Program-made: the position numbers and the translations under genes | Notes under the pieces: generated by a model | What the model was told of the DNA's origin: nothing | Seen by the model: only the letters and a program-made list of their open reading frames with translations | Database searches by the model: none | Assembly: GCF_004916895.1 (NCBI RefSeq) | Contig: NZ_SNTZ01000006.1 | Location: forward strand, 1 to 64,000 | Direction of reading: 5' to 3' | Source: Flagellimonas alvinocaridis | GTDB taxonomy: Bacteria; Bacteroidota; Bacteroidia; Flavobacteriales; Flavobacteriaceae | DNA length: 64,000 nucleotides | In this document: positions 18,545 to 27,170 of the stretch, one piece after another | How positions within the stretch are numbered: the first letter of the stretch is position 1 | How the letters are laid out: each line of letters begins with the position of its first letter

Positions 18545-19636
18545 ATGAAAACTACAGCATTGTACGATACCCATGTTGCCTTAGGCGCAAAAATGGTTCC
18601 CTTTGCAGGATATAATATGCCCGTTTCCTATGAGGGGGTGAACATTGAACATGAAACCGTCAGAAAGAGTGTCGGCGTATTTGATGTTTCCCACATGGGT
18701 GAGTTTTTAGTTGAAGGCCCCAAAGCTTTGGAACTCATTCAAAAAGTATCTTCCAACGATGCATCGAAGTTAAGCATTGGTAAAGCCCAATATAGCTGCA
18801 TGCCCAACGAAACAGGAGGTATTGTGGACGATCTTATCATCTATCAAATAAAAGAGGAAACTTATCTTTTGGTGGTCAATGCTTCCAACATCCAAAAAGA
18901 TTGGGACCATATCTCAAAATATAATGCGGCCATAGGTGCCGATATGCGAAATTTATCTGATGATTATTCGCTTTTGGCCATTCAAGGCCCAAAGGCAGTG
19001 GAGGCTATGCAATCGCTATCCTCCGTAGACCTCTCTGCCATTACATTTTACAATTTTGTAGTGGGTGATTTTGCAGGAGTGGAACACGTCATCATTTCGG
19101 CAACAGGATATACGGGTTCTGGTGGGTTTGAAATTTACTGTAAGAATTCCGAAGTCAAACAAGTATGGGACAACGTATTTAAAGCTGGTGCCGATTATGG
19201 TATCAAACCCATTGGTTTGGCGGCCCGCGACACCCTTAGATTGGAAATGGGTTATTGCCTTTACGGAAACGATATTGATGACACTACTTCGCCTTTGGAA
19301 GCTGGATTGGGCTGGATCACCAAATTCACCAAAGATTTTGTAAATAGTGATGCCTTGGCCAAAGAAAAAGAGGTAGGCCCCAAACGGAAACTCATCGCTT
19401 TTCAGATGGAGGAAAGAGGGATTCCCAGAACGGGTTATCCCATTTTGGATACTGAAGGCAATCAAATAGGAAAAGTGACCTCGGGAACCATGTCGCCATC
19501 ACTTTCAAAAGGAATTGGTTTGGGCTATGTTCCGGTAGAGCACGCCAAGATAGACCAACCCATTTCTATTCAAATCCGAATCAACAAAGTGCCGGCAACC
19601 GTAGTGAAACTGCCATTTTATAAACCTTCATCGTAG
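18545..19636 (+). CDS. gcvT: Glycine cleavage system aminomethyltransferase (T protein)
   Basis: A 363-residue T protein, which transfers the methylene group from the H-protein to tetrahydrofolate and releases ammonia. It begins [22 protein letters not shown] and contains [10 protein letters not shown] and the folate-binding [11 protein letters not shown] and [14 protein letters not shown] stretches. gcvP and gcvH are not in the window, as is usual for flavobacteria, where the genes are scattered. The upstream gap is only about 100 nt and no glycine riboswitch was recognised. The following RmlD-like gene begins 3 bp after the stop. Confidence 0.96.
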   Translation: MKTTALYDTHVALGAKMVPFAGYNMPVSYEGVNIEHETVRKSVGVFDVSHMGEFLVEGPKALELIQKVSSNDASKLSIGKAQYSCMPNETGGIVDDLIIYQIKEETYLLVVNASNIQKDWDHISKYNAAIGADMRNLSDDYSLLAIQGPKAVEAMQSLSSVDLSAITFYNFVVGDFAGVEHVIISATGYTGSGGFEIYCKNSEVKQVWDNVFKAGADYGIKPIGLAARDTLRLEMGYCLYGNDIDDTTSPLEAGLGWITKFTKDFVNSDALAKEKEVGPKRKLIAFQMEERGIPRTGYPILDTEGNQIGKVTSGTMSPSLSKGIGLGYVPVEHAKIDQPISIQIRINKVPATVVKLPFYKPSS

Positions 19637-19639
19637 CGT

Positions 19640-20461
19640 TTGGACAAAAAAAAGATATTGATACTGGGAGCAAGCGGTTTTGTGGGCAATGCCATATACA
19701 AAGAGCTCTGCTCCTATTTTGATACCTATGGTACCTATTGTTCCAACACTTCTTTTGCTACGAACAAGCAATTTTTGAGATATGATTTGCAGGAGGACGA
19801 CATCTTTCAGGTACTTGAAAATGTACGACCCGATGTCATCATTTCAGCTTTAAGGGGAAGTTTTGGCGCCCAAATCCAAGCGCATCAACATTTGATGGAG
19901 TACTTGATGAAGTACAAGACCAAACTGTATTTTATCTCATCAGCCAATGTTTTTGACGCTTACAGCAAGTTTCCTTCCTATGAGTATGACAAGACTCTAT
20001 CTGAAAGTGTCTATGGTCGTCTCAAGATCAAAATTGAGAATATGATGATGCGACTTCCGAAGGAAAAAACCGCGATTTTGAGGATTCCCATGGTCTTTGG
20101 CAATACTTCCCCCCGGGTCAGGGAAATAAAAACGAGCTTGGAGAATAACGAGGCCATTGAAGTGTTTCCCAATCTTATCATCAATGTAACCAACGATGAC
20201 CGTTTGACCCAACAAATCCATTACCTGATCAACAGGAACAAAACCGGGATCTTTCATTTGGGCAGTACCGATCTTATCCATCATGAAGATTTCATCAAGG
20301 ACATTATAAAGCGCATGGGCAACTATCACCCGTTGATAAAGCGGGTTTACACCACCAATGAGGATCGTTATCTCGCAGCACTTCCCAAAGACCATATGTT
20401 ACCCAAAAACCTAATGATCACAAGTCAGGAAATTATTGACCACCATATTCCTGTGGATTAA
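19640..20461 (+). CDS. RmlD-like NAD(P)-dependent sugar-nucleotide reductase family protein
   Basis: A 273-residue extended short-chain dehydrogenase. The Rossmann motif LGASGFVGNA lies near residues 7-16 and an SxnYxxxK-like active site appears as SVYGRLK. It resembles dTDP-4-dehydrorhamnose reductase, but there are no rhamnose-pathway neighbours and the true substrate is unknown. The start is TTG at 19640 (MDKKKILILG); no in-frame ATG precedes the Rossmann motif. It lies 3 bp after gcvT and is probably co-transcribed. Confidence 0.85.
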   Translation: MDKKKILILGASGFVGNAIYKELCSYFDTYGTYCSNTSFATNKQFLRYDLQEDDIFQVLENVRPDVIISALRGSFGAQIQAHQHLMEYLMKYKTKLYFISSANVFDAYSKFPSYEYDKTLSESVYGRLKIKIENMMMRLPKEKTAILRIPMVFGNTSPRVREIKTSLENNEAIEVFPNLIINVTNDDRLTQQIHYLINRNKTGIFHLGSTDLIHHEDFIKDIIKRMGNYHPLIKRVYTTNEDRYLAALPKDHMLPKNLMITSQEIIDHHIPVD

Positions 20462-20570
20462 GAGATTCTTTCTCTTTCTTTGGTTTCTTTCAGACTAAAA
20501 TGGTAAACGAAAGAAAATATGCTTATTTTTAAGTGTGATAACCATCTAACATCAACCTTAAAAACCAACC

Positions 20571-21473
20571 GTGAATAAATATCGTTTTTTTTTGATCATA
20601 GCTTTGACAGGTCTTGTAACTGCCATGGGGCAAAATTCAAAGTCCAAAGAAAGCATAAGCCATCCACCTTGTAACGAGTTTGCGATTCCAAGGTATATTG
20701 CCCAAAAAATTAAAAGCCCAATTACACTTGATGGTAAACCAGATGAAGAAATCTGGCAAAAAGCAAAAAAGTCAAGGAATTTTGTAGACTTGATTTACGA
20801 CACTGAGACCATACACGAAACCAAGGCGGCAGTAGTTTGGGATGATGAATACCTATATGTGGCCTATTGGGTAACCGAACCGGATGTTACGGCCACATTG
20901 ACCGAACGTGATTCTCCCATATACAAAAATAATGATGTTGAACTGTTCGTTGCCGGTAAGGATGCGTATTACGAGTTTGAAATAAATTCATTCGGCACTA
21001 TTTACGAAGTGTTTTTTGTTTGGGAAGATGCTTACCTGTCCCAGGGATATGACAAAGTGCCCAATCTTGGTCCCAACGCAGAGAAAAAAAGGGATTTTCG
21101 GGGAGTTGGCTACAGACATCCCAGGGGTAACCGTTATGGATTTTGGAACTGGGATCTTGAAGGGTTAAAAACCGCCGTCCATGTAGACGGAACCATAAAT
21201 AAGTCTGATGATAGGGACCGGGGCTGGACTGTTGAACTTGCGCTTCCGTGGAGCAGTTTGGATATCCTGACCCGAAATAGCGATAAAACCACCCCCCCAA
21301 AAAACGGTGATGAATGGCGGATGGATTTCTCCCGTTTCAACCAATATAAAGAAGCAGAGCCCGCCAAAGATTCAGGCGGATGGGCATGGAGCAGCCACCG
21401 TGTTTGGGATTCGCATGTTCCAGAATGTTTTACCTTTATTCAATTTTCAGATACCTATGTCGAAGCGCCTTGA
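20571..21473 (+). CDS. Secreted CBM9-like carbohydrate-binding protein
   Basis: A 300-residue protein with a signal peptide (residues 1 to about 20, ending TAMGQ). The rest is one CBM9-like beta-sandwich, with the conserved ITLDGKPDEEIWQKA opening, WDDEYLYVAYWVTEPDV, and NNDVELFVAGKDAYYEFEINSFGTI blocks cut here into short pieces of a longer conserved stretch. Relatives often sit at the end of xylanases or stand alone in Bacteroidota as sugar-binding proteins. No catalytic domain is present. The start is GTG at 20571. The last 17 bases overlap the next gene. Confidence 0.88.
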   Translation: MNKYRFFLIIALTGLVTAMGQNSKSKESISHPPCNEFAIPRYIAQKIKSPITLDGKPDEEIWQKAKKSRNFVDLIYDTETIHETKAAVVWDDEYLYVAYWVTEPDVTATLTERDSPIYKNNDVELFVAGKDAYYEFEINSFGTIYEVFFVWEDAYLSQGYDKVPNLGPNAEKKRDFRGVGYRHPRGNRYGFWNWDLEGLKTAVHVDGTINKSDDRDRGWTVELALPWSSLDILTRNSDKTTPPKNGDEWRMDFSRFNQYKEAEPAKDSGGWAWSSHRVWDSHVPECFTFIQFSDTYVEAP

Positions 21474-21744
21474 AAAAATAGAAATTGAAGAACGTCTTGC
21501 ACAGATGCAAGGATGGACATTTGTGGATGGCTCAATCACAAAATCGTTCATATTCAAGGATTTTAAGGATGCTTTTGCCACCATGACCCGCATTGCCTTT
21601 GAGTGTGAAAAGATGAACCATCACCCTGATTGGGAAAATGTGTACAACACCCTCAACATTACATTGAACACCCATGATGTTGGAGGAGTGACCGAGAAGG
21701 ATTTTAAATTGGCCCAGTTTATCGAGACTATTATTGCCTCTTGA
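21457..21744 (+). CDS. 4a-hydroxytetrahydrobiopterin dehydratase (PCD)
   Basis: A 95-residue pterin-4a-carbinolamine dehydratase. It dehydrates 4a-hydroxytetrahydropterin made by aromatic amino acid hydroxylases. The signature is clear: EKMNHHPDW (H55, H56, P57) and THDVGGVTEKD (H73, D74). The start is ATG 21457 (MSKRLEKIE), which overlaps the end of the CBM9-like gene by 17 bp in another frame. No phenylalanine hydroxylase gene is in the window. Confidence 0.93.
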   Translation: MSKRLEKIEIEERLAQMQGWTFVDGSITKSFIFKDFKDAFATMTRIAFECEKMNHHPDWENVYNTLNITLNTHDVGGVTEKDFKLAQFIETIIAS

Positions 21745-21821
21745 TTACGGAACTGCATTCTACCACTTGACAGGGCTTCTTTTTTTGCTAAATTTGCCCC
21801 CATCCATAAGCAAACTTTTAT

Positions 21822-22532
21822 ATGGGAAGAGCATTTGAATTTAGAAAGACACGTAAACTAAAGCGTTGGGCGGCCATGTCCAAGGCATTTACCCGAATTG
21901 GAAAAGACATCGTAATGGCGGTAAAGGAGGGTGGACCAGACCCTGACGCCAATTCAAAGCTACGTGCGGTAATTCAGAATGCCAAGGCAGTAAACATGCC
22001 CAAGGACAATATTGAGCGGGCTATTAAAAGGGCTTCGGACAAAAGTCTTGGAGACTATAAAGAGGTTTTGTTTGAAGGATATGCTCCCCATGGTATTGCC
22101 ATATTGATTGAGACCGCCACGGACAACAATACCCGAACTGTGGCCAATATCCGAAGCTATTTCAACAAATGTAATGGCAGCTTGGGAACTTCCGGCTCCG
22201 TGGAATTCATGTTTGACCATACGTGTAACTTTACCATAAATGGTGAAGGATTGGATCCAGAGGAACTGGAACTGGAGCTGATAGATTTTGGCGCCGAAGA
22301 GGTTTTTGTGGATGAGGACGGGATTCATATTTACGCTCCCTTTGAAAACTTTGGGGCCATCCAAAAGGAACTGGAATCTCGGGAGATTGAAATTATTTCT
22401 TCAGGTTTTGACCGTATTCCACAGGTAACAAAGGAGCTTTCTGAGGAAGAAGCAGCCGATGTGGAAAAACTACTGGAAAAAATTGAGGAGGACGATGACG
22501 TGCAGAACGTCTTCCATAGTATGAAAGAATAG
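21822..22532 (+). CDS. YebC/PmpR family protein (TACO1-like)
   Basis: A 236-residue protein that begins with the family hallmark MGRAFEFRKTRKLKRWAAMS and continues with MAVKEGGPDPDANSKLRAVI and ARNMPKDNIERAIKR-like sequence (here VNMPKDNIERAIKRA). The family was called DNA-binding regulators, but the mitochondrial and some bacterial members act in translation of difficult peptides such as polyproline. It has an acidic C-terminus (EEDDDVQNVFHSM). It sits alone; no ruvC neighbour is present. Confidence 0.94.
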   Translation: MGRAFEFRKTRKLKRWAAMSKAFTRIGKDIVMAVKEGGPDPDANSKLRAVIQNAKAVNMPKDNIERAIKRASDKSLGDYKEVLFEGYAPHGIAILIETATDNNTRTVANIRSYFNKCNGSLGTSGSVEFMFDHTCNFTINGEGLDPEELELELIDFGAEEVFVDEDGIHIYAPFENFGAIQKELESREIEIISSGFDRIPQVTKELSEEEAADVEKLLEKIEEDDDVQNVFHSMKE

Positions 22533-22663
22533 TTTATACCCTCAGGCAGCATTTTTTCAAATCCCTTGGTCCAAATTGGCTAAGGCCAGCATCACACCTT
22601 CTTGTTTTTGTTATACTTAAGTTGAAAATCAAGATTTCATGTCTAGAGGATAAAAATAACTAA

Positions 22664-22718
22664 AAATGTAAAGTTTATTTGTTATAATGTAAAATATACT
22701 TTACATTTAGACGTCTAA
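22664..22718. promoter_or_regulatory. Palindromic operator-like region
   Basis: AAATGTAAAGT (22664-22674) and ACTTTACATTT (22698-22708) are perfect inverted repeats 23 bp apart. A third half-site-like AATGTAAAA lies between at about 22686-22694. TTAGACGTCTAA (22707-22718) is a perfect 12-bp palindrome beside them. They lie 30-85 bp upstream of a membrane protein/XRE gene pair and may bind that XRE regulator. Confidence 0.5.
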
Positions 22719-22748
22719 TTTTCAGTTTTTAATCCAAAACTTCCTATT

Positions 22749-23222
22749 ATGAATACTAATTATTTGCTTCCCAATAAATACAAGTCCATTGGTTGGATAC
22801 TGTTTACTATAGGTATCATCAGTGGTCTGTTCTCCTACTTTATCCCGATGGAGAAAGAACCCATACAAACCAAAGTACTCTCTATTTTAAATAATTTTGC
22901 CGCTGGGCCAAATGAAATGGAATACTTTAAAATCATTGAAGCCGGGATTGGTTTTGAACTTATTCTCCTATCCATTATAATTGGAGGGTTGATAGTTGGC
23001 TTTACACGAGAAAAAATAGAAGATGAATTCACCTATAAACTTCGGAACGATTCTTTGGTTTGGGCTATTATTTTAAACTACCTTGTTTTAATTGTGTTAG
23101 TTCTTTTTGTACACAGTTTCACCTTCATTTATGTCATGACCTTAAATATCTTAACCCCATTGATATTTTTTATTTTACGCTTCAACTTTATACAATTAAG
23201 ACATCGAAGTCATGAAGAATAA
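22749..23222 (+). CDS. Four-helix membrane protein of unknown function
   Basis: A 157-residue protein with four hydrophobic segments, at about residues 14-32, 68-86, 103-124 and 125-145, and short charged loops. No catalytic motif is seen. Its last 11 bases overlap the start of the XRE gene, so the two are translationally coupled. Small membrane protein plus XRE regulator pairs of this shape are common in Bacteroidota and Firmicutes, and the membrane partner is generally uncharacterised. An operator-like region lies upstream. Confidence 0.8.
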   Translation: MNTNYLLPNKYKSIGWILFTIGIISGLFSYFIPMEKEPIQTKVLSILNNFAAGPNEMEYFKIIEAGIGFELILLSIIIGGLIVGFTREKIEDEFTYKLRNDSLVWAIILNYLVLIVLVLFVHSFTFIYVMTLNILTPLIFFILRFNFIQLRHRSHEE

Positions 23223-23412
23223 TATTAAGGTACAGCGGGCCATTCATGACATGACTCAAGCAGATTTAGCTGAAAAGATTGGTGTGAGCAGACAAACCAT
23301 AAATGCTATTGAAAAAAATAAATATGTGCCTTCCACTGTACTTTCTTTGAAAATAGCCAGGCTTTTTAGCAAACCCCTTGAAGAACTATTTTTTCTGGAT
23401 GAAACGGATTAG
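23212..23412 (+). CDS. XRE-family helix-turn-helix regulator
   Basis: A 66-residue protein that is essentially one Cro/CI-type DNA-binding domain (residues 3-60). The scaffold helix and recognition helix are QADLAEKIGVSRQTINAIEK, followed by PSTVLSLKIARLF. It is like the small YozG-type regulators. It overlaps the upstream membrane protein by 11 bp. Autoregulation through the palindromes at 22664-22718 is an inference. Confidence 0.9.
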   Translation: MKNNIKVQRAIHDMTQADLAEKIGVSRQTINAIEKNKYVPSTVLSLKIARLFSKPLEELFFLDETD

Positions 23413-23432
23413 GATTCTTATCCTTACAAATC

Positions 23433-23978
23433 TCAATCACTAAAACTATACTCGGGTACCCTTCCTAAGACTCCGCGATAAAATTCGTGGATTTTTTCAA
23501 AGTCCTGTTCCATATTTTCTGTTGGGTGAAAAGGTTCGGAAATTTTCACCTCTTTTTTGCCAAAATCGAAGGCTACCATTACAATAGGCACTTTGGCCTT
23601 TTGGGCAATATGGTAAAAACCCGTTCTTAATTTGTCCACTTTCTTTCGGGTACCTTCAGGGGCAAGTGCAAATCTGAAAATGGTCCTCTCGTTAAAAATT
23701 TGAACCACCCCGTCCACGGTATTGGAACTTTTGGAGCGATCTACGGGCGCACCACCAGTCCAACGAAAAAACCATCCAAAGGGAGGTTTAAACAAACTTT
23801 TTTTGCCGATATAGTTGATTTCTTGGTTCACAACCTTTCGTACCAAAAGGCCCAAGAAGAAATCCAACCAATGGGTATGTGGCACCACGATAACCACACA
23901 TTTGTCCAAATCAGGAAAAAAACCATTTAGTTTCCATCCCAAAATCCTAAAATATATGAATTTGGAGAGCCGGTGCAT
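23433..23978 (-). CDS. 1-acylglycerol-3-phosphate acyltransferase-like (PlsC family) protein
   Basis: A 181-residue, short PlsC-family protein. The catalytic HX4D motif is HTHWLDFF (about residues 35-42) and the phosphate-binding motif is APEGTRKK (about residues 107-114). The family transfers acyl groups to lysophosphatidate or related lipids at the inner membrane. It lacks the extra N-terminal helix of long PlsC enzymes, so the acceptor could be a lipid other than lysophosphatidate. It follows kdnB by 25 bp and may be the last gene of that unit, which would fit a lipid or lipid A role. Confidence 0.85.
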   Translation of the reverse strand: MHRLSKFIYFRILGWKLNGFFPDLDKCVVIVVPHTHWLDFFLGLLVRKVVNQEINYIGKKSLFKPPFGWFFRWTGGAPVDRSKSSNTVDGVVQIFNERTIFRFALAPEGTRKKVDKLRTGFYHIAQKAKVPIVMVAFDFGKKEVKISEPFHPTENMEQDFEKIHEFYRGVLGRVPEYSFSD

Positions 23979-24003
23979 TTTTATGTGGCAAGCTAGTTAG
24001 CTT

Positions 24004-25128
24004 TTATATTTTTTGGTACAGGGACTGTAATCGTTCAGGAGTCATTATTTTTTTCCATCCTTCTCCCAGCGCATTTTCCCAAAGGGGTTCCATGCCCAAT
24101 GAAACATTCACCATAATATCAAAATCGTTTTGGGTGAGGTGGGAACAGATGCCTTGGGGCAATTGAATATTGTGCTTTTCCTGCATTTTTTGAAAAAGCT
24201 CTACTCCTTCGGGGTAAAACTCTTCCAAATGCTGAAACACCAAACAGTTACCAATACCGTGCTTGGTACCCAAAAGATATGAAAGTCCATAACTCATGGC
24301 ATGGGCAATCCCTACTTGTGAGTAGGCAATGCTCATTCCACCGTGCCAAGAGGCCATCATCAATTTATCCCTAGATTCGCTTGCTGGTATATCTTCCAAA
24401 AATACCTCCTTACAAAGTTCCATGGCTTTTTCACCATAACTCTGACTAAATGCGTTCAAATAACTTCCTGTAAGTGATTCCACACAATGGATAAAACAGT
24501 CCATTCCCGTAAAAAACCATTGTTCCTTGGGAACTGTTATAGTGAGGTCTGGATCAAGGACAACTTGATCATAGGTTGTATAATCGGAATTGATTCCCAA
24601 TTTTTTTTCTGGTCCCAATAAAACCGTAGTTCTTGAAACTTCGGCACCTGTACCGCTTATAGTAGGAATCCCAACATGATATACGGAAGGTCTACTGACC
24701 AAGTCCCAACCTTGATAATCTTTGGCCATACCATTATTGTTGAGCAAAATGGAAACGGCCTTGGCCAAATCCAAAAGTGTACCCCCTCCAATTCCAATAA
24801 TTCCGGATGGGGATTCATCGAACCTATCTTTTATAAGGGCCACCAAAGCATCCACTTGTGCCGTTTTGGGTTCTTCTTCGGCAGAAACAAAAATAATTTC
24901 ATCATTGAACATCAAGGGAATCTTGGATACAAACTCCTTGTTCTCAAAAAAGTCATCCACCAAAAAGATAAATGGTGCGTCTGAGTTCTTTCGTTTGGGC
25001 AATAAAATTTCTTCCAATTGGGAAAAACTACCTTGTCCAAACACCACTCTGGGCACCATAGGAAAATTGCGGTATGTTTTTTTGTTTGATGTGATTACGT
25101 CTTTTTTCAAATCGCTACGAATCTTCAT
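24004..25128 (-). CDS. kdnB: Kdo 8-oxidase-like iron alcohol dehydrogenase (KdnB)
   Basis: A 374-residue iron-containing alcohol dehydrogenase. From memory it matches Shewanella KdnB nearly block for block: YRNFPMVPRVVFG, DYQGWDLV, GPEKKLGINSDYT, EEFYPEGV and EPLWENALG. KdnB oxidises the C8 hydroxyl of 3-deoxy-D-manno-octulosonate so that KdnA can aminate it to Kdo8N. The NAD motif GIGGGT is at 112-117; metal ligands are likely D210, H214, H276 and H290. Its start shares one base with the stop of the HAD gene (TAATG). kdsB lies two genes upstream. KdnA was not found here, so the full pathway is inferred. Confidence 0.85.
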   Translation of the reverse strand: MKIRSDLKKDVITSNKKTYRNFPMVPRVVFGQGSFSQLEEILLPKRKNSDAPFIFLVDDFFENKEFVSKIPLMFNDEIIFVSAEEEPKTAQVDALVALIKDRFDESPSGIIGIGGGTLLDLAKAVSILLNNNGMAKDYQGWDLVSRPSVYHVGIPTISGTGAEVSRTTVLLGPEKKLGINSDYTTYDQVVLDPDLTITVPKEQWFFTGMDCFIHCVESLTGSYLNAFSQSYGEKAMELCKEVFLEDIPASESRDKLMMASWHGGMSIAYSQVGIAHAMSYGLSYLLGTKHGIGNCLVFQHLEEFYPEGVELFQKMQEKHNIQLPQGICSHLTQNDFDIMVNVSLGMEPLWENALGEGWKKIMTPERLQSLYQKI

Positions 25129-25832
25129 TAATCCAATAAATACTTTAAAATATCCTTGATGCTATTAAGCTTCAAGTGGTCGTTCACCTGTTCCGTTTCT
25201 GCTACCATCTCGTGTATCCAAGTGGTATGGAAAGGAACATGGACTGCTTTTGCCCCAATATTCAATATAGGCAATACATCCGATTTTAAGGAATTCCCTA
25301 TCATCAAAAATTCATCGACATTTATCTTGAGATGTTCCAATAGATTGCTATAGTTGGCTTCTTTTTTTTCACTAAGTACCTCTACATGATGAAAGTACTT
25401 TGATAGGCCGGATTTTTCCAATTTTCTTTCTTGATCCAATAGATCGCCCTTGGTTAGTACGATCAACCTGTATTTACCCTCAAGCTTGGAAAGCACCTCC
25501 TCTACCCCATCCAACAATTCTACGGGGTGGGCAATCATTTTTTTACCCAAATTGAGTATTTCCGATATAGTCTCCTGGGAAACTTTGCCGTTGGACAAAT
25601 CCAAAGCAGATTCTATCATGGACAACATAAATCCTTTAATACCATATCCGTAAAGGTCCAAGTTATCCATTTCCATCTTAAAGAGCTCTTGGTCTACCTT
25701 GTTCTTAGTCTCGTACTCCTCCAGGAGTTCGGCAAAACGTTCTTCGGTTTCCCGAAAATAGGTCTCGTTCACCCAAAGGGTGTCATCCGCATCAAATCCA
25801 ACTACTTTTATGTTTCCAAAATCTATTTCCAT
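25128..25832 (-). CDS. HAD-family hydrolase
   Basis: A 234-residue haloacid dehalogenase-type phosphatase with a helical cap. Motif I is GFDADDTLW (nucleophile D14, D16), motif II is VLTKGD, and motif III/IV include [11 protein letters not shown] and [10 protein letters not shown]. It is not the small capless KdsC, but its place between kdsB and kdnB suggests a role in Kdo or Kdo8N supply, perhaps as a sugar phosphatase. It overlaps kdsB by 10 bp and kdnB by 1 bp. The substrate is unknown. Confidence 0.88.
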   Translation of the reverse strand: MEIDFGNIKVVGFDADDTLWVNETYFRETEERFAELLEEYETKNKVDQELFKMEMDNLDLYGYGIKGFMLSMIESALDLSNGKVSQETISEILNLGKKMIAHPVELLDGVEEVLSKLEGKYRLIVLTKGDLLDQERKLEKSGLSKYFHHVEVLSEKKEANYSNLLEHLKINVDEFLMIGNSLKSDVLPILNIGAKAVHVPFHTTWIHEMVAETEQVNDHLKLNSIKDILKYLLD

Positions 25833-26551
25833 GCTTTAATAGCTCTTTCCAAATCTTCAGGGGTATCAATTTCTATACCAGTTACATGGGTTTCCACCAT
25901 TTTTATTTTTTTTCCATATTCCAAAAAGCGGATGGCCTCAATTTTTTCTTTTGCCTCCAAAGGCAGCATGGGCAGTTTCTTAAAATCCATCAATGCCCTT
26001 TTTCTAAAGGCATAAATGCCCTTGTGTTTGTAATAAGTGGCTTCCACCTCTTTATCCCTTGGATAGGGTATGGGGGAACGTGAAAAATACAATGCGCAAT
26101 TTTGGTTGTCCACAATCACCTTGACTGTATTGGGATTGGAAATTTCTTCCCAATCGGTTATTGGGGTCATCAATGAAGCCAAATCTATCTCTTTTTTTTC
26201 ATCCTTGTTGAACACTTCTATGATCTTTTCCAAACTTTCGCCGTCTATAAAAGGTTCATCTCCCTGCACATTGATCACAATATCCACATCCATATCTTCC
26301 ACTGCCTCTGCGATTCTATCGCTTCCACTTTCATGTTTTTGTTTGCTCATAATGACCTTTCCCCCAACTTCTGAGACCACTTTGGAGATAATGTCACTAT
26401 CGGTTACTACATACACCTCATCAAAAAGTCCTGTGTTCACCGCAGCCTCATACGTTCTGAGGATAACAGGTTTGCCCTGTAGGTCCTGCATAAGTTTTGC
26501 GGGGAATCTAGAGGCCTGATATCGGGCCGGAATCATGGAAATTATCTTCAC
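25823..26551 (-). CDS. kdsB: 3-deoxy-manno-octulosonate cytidylyltransferase
   Basis: A 242-residue enzyme that activates Kdo (or Kdo8N) with CTP to the CMP-sugar used in LPS core assembly. The N-terminal nucleotide-binding motif [26 protein letters not shown] and the [12 protein letters not shown] block are characteristic of KdsB. The frame is open further upstream, but that part has no family similarity and overlaps the DUF4126 gene; I chose GTG 26551 ([10 protein letters not shown]). The neighbouring KdnB suggests the real substrate may be Kdo8N, as in Shewanella. Other Kdo genes (kdsA, kdsC, waaA) are not in the window. Confidence 0.93.
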   Translation of the reverse strand: MKIISMIPARYQASRFPAKLMQDLQGKPVILRTYEAAVNTGLFDEVYVVTDSDIISKVVSEVGGKVIMSKQKHESGSDRIAEAVEDMDVDIVINVQGDEPFIDGESLEKIIEVFNKDEKKEIDLASLMTPITDWEEISNPNTVKVIVDNQNCALYFSRSPIPYPRDKEVEATYYKHKGIYAFRKRALMDFKKLPMLPLEAKEKIEAIRFLEYGKKIKMVETHVTGIEIDTPEDLERAIKAWK

Positions 26552-26576
26552 TACTTTAAGGTTTTTTGATTGATTG

Positions 26577-27146
26577 TTATTTTTTTGGGCGCATTTTTCT
26601 GTAAATCCGAAAAATGACCACAAGAATGATGATCACAAGAATTGCTGCAATTGGTGGGGCCAAAATAGAAGCTGTGGAAACGGCCACCGCCGTTCCTGTC
26701 TCCAAGGTAGATACAATAGGGTTGGCCACTCCTCCTGTAGTTGTGGTGGATGCCATTCTTCCTGCGGCATTGGCGCCTTTTATGGCTGTTGCGGTTCCTC
26801 CCCCTGCAATAATGGCCAAAGACCAAGTAACTACGGGATCCAAATTGGCCACGGTAGATACCATCACCGCCGTTCCGGCAATCCCAGCCAAGGGTACTGC
26901 CAAACTATCCAAAACATTGTCCACCCATGGAATAAAATATGCGAATATCTCAACAAGTGTTGCCACCCCCAAGGTAATCAGGGCTGCCAAGCTACCAATC
27001 CACTGCCAGCTTTCATTGAGTTCCCAAACATTTAAATAGGCTGCCAAACTAAGGGCAAAAAGTGGAAGAAATACCCTAAACCCAACGGAAGCCGCTAGGC
27101 CAATACCCAAGAATATACTTATAATTGTATCTGGTTCAATGTTCAT
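26577..27146 (-). CDS. DUF4126 membrane protein
   Basis: A 189-residue protein with about five hydrophobic segments (for example [20 protein letters not shown] near the start and [16 protein letters not shown] at the end), rich in Ala, Gly, Thr and Val. The opening [20 protein letters not shown] pattern is typical of DUF4126. Its function is not known. It lies 24 bp after the helicase and 25 bp before kdsB on the same strand, so it may be co-transcribed with the Kdo genes. Confidence 0.85.
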   Translation of the reverse strand: MNIEPDTIISIFLGIGLAASVGFRVFLPLFALSLAAYLNVWELNESWQWIGSLAALITLGVATLVEIFAYFIPWVDNVLDSLAVPLAGIAGTAVMVSTVANLDPVVTWSLAIIAGGGTATAIKGANAAGRMASTTTTGGVANPIVSTLETGTAVAVSTASILAPPIAAILVIIILVVIFRIYRKMRPKK

Positions 27147-27170
27147 GGTATTGACTAAAATAGCGTATTC

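Noticed and set aside
25128..25832. HAD protein as KdsC
   Set aside because: KdsC is smaller and capless with a DVDG-type motif; this protein has a helical cap and a GFDADDTLW motif, so only a general HAD call is made.
26574..27035. Gly/Cys/His-rich plus-strand reading frame
   Set aside because: It is the complement of the DUF4126 gene; its odd composition comes from Ala/Gly/Thr/Val codons on the other strand.
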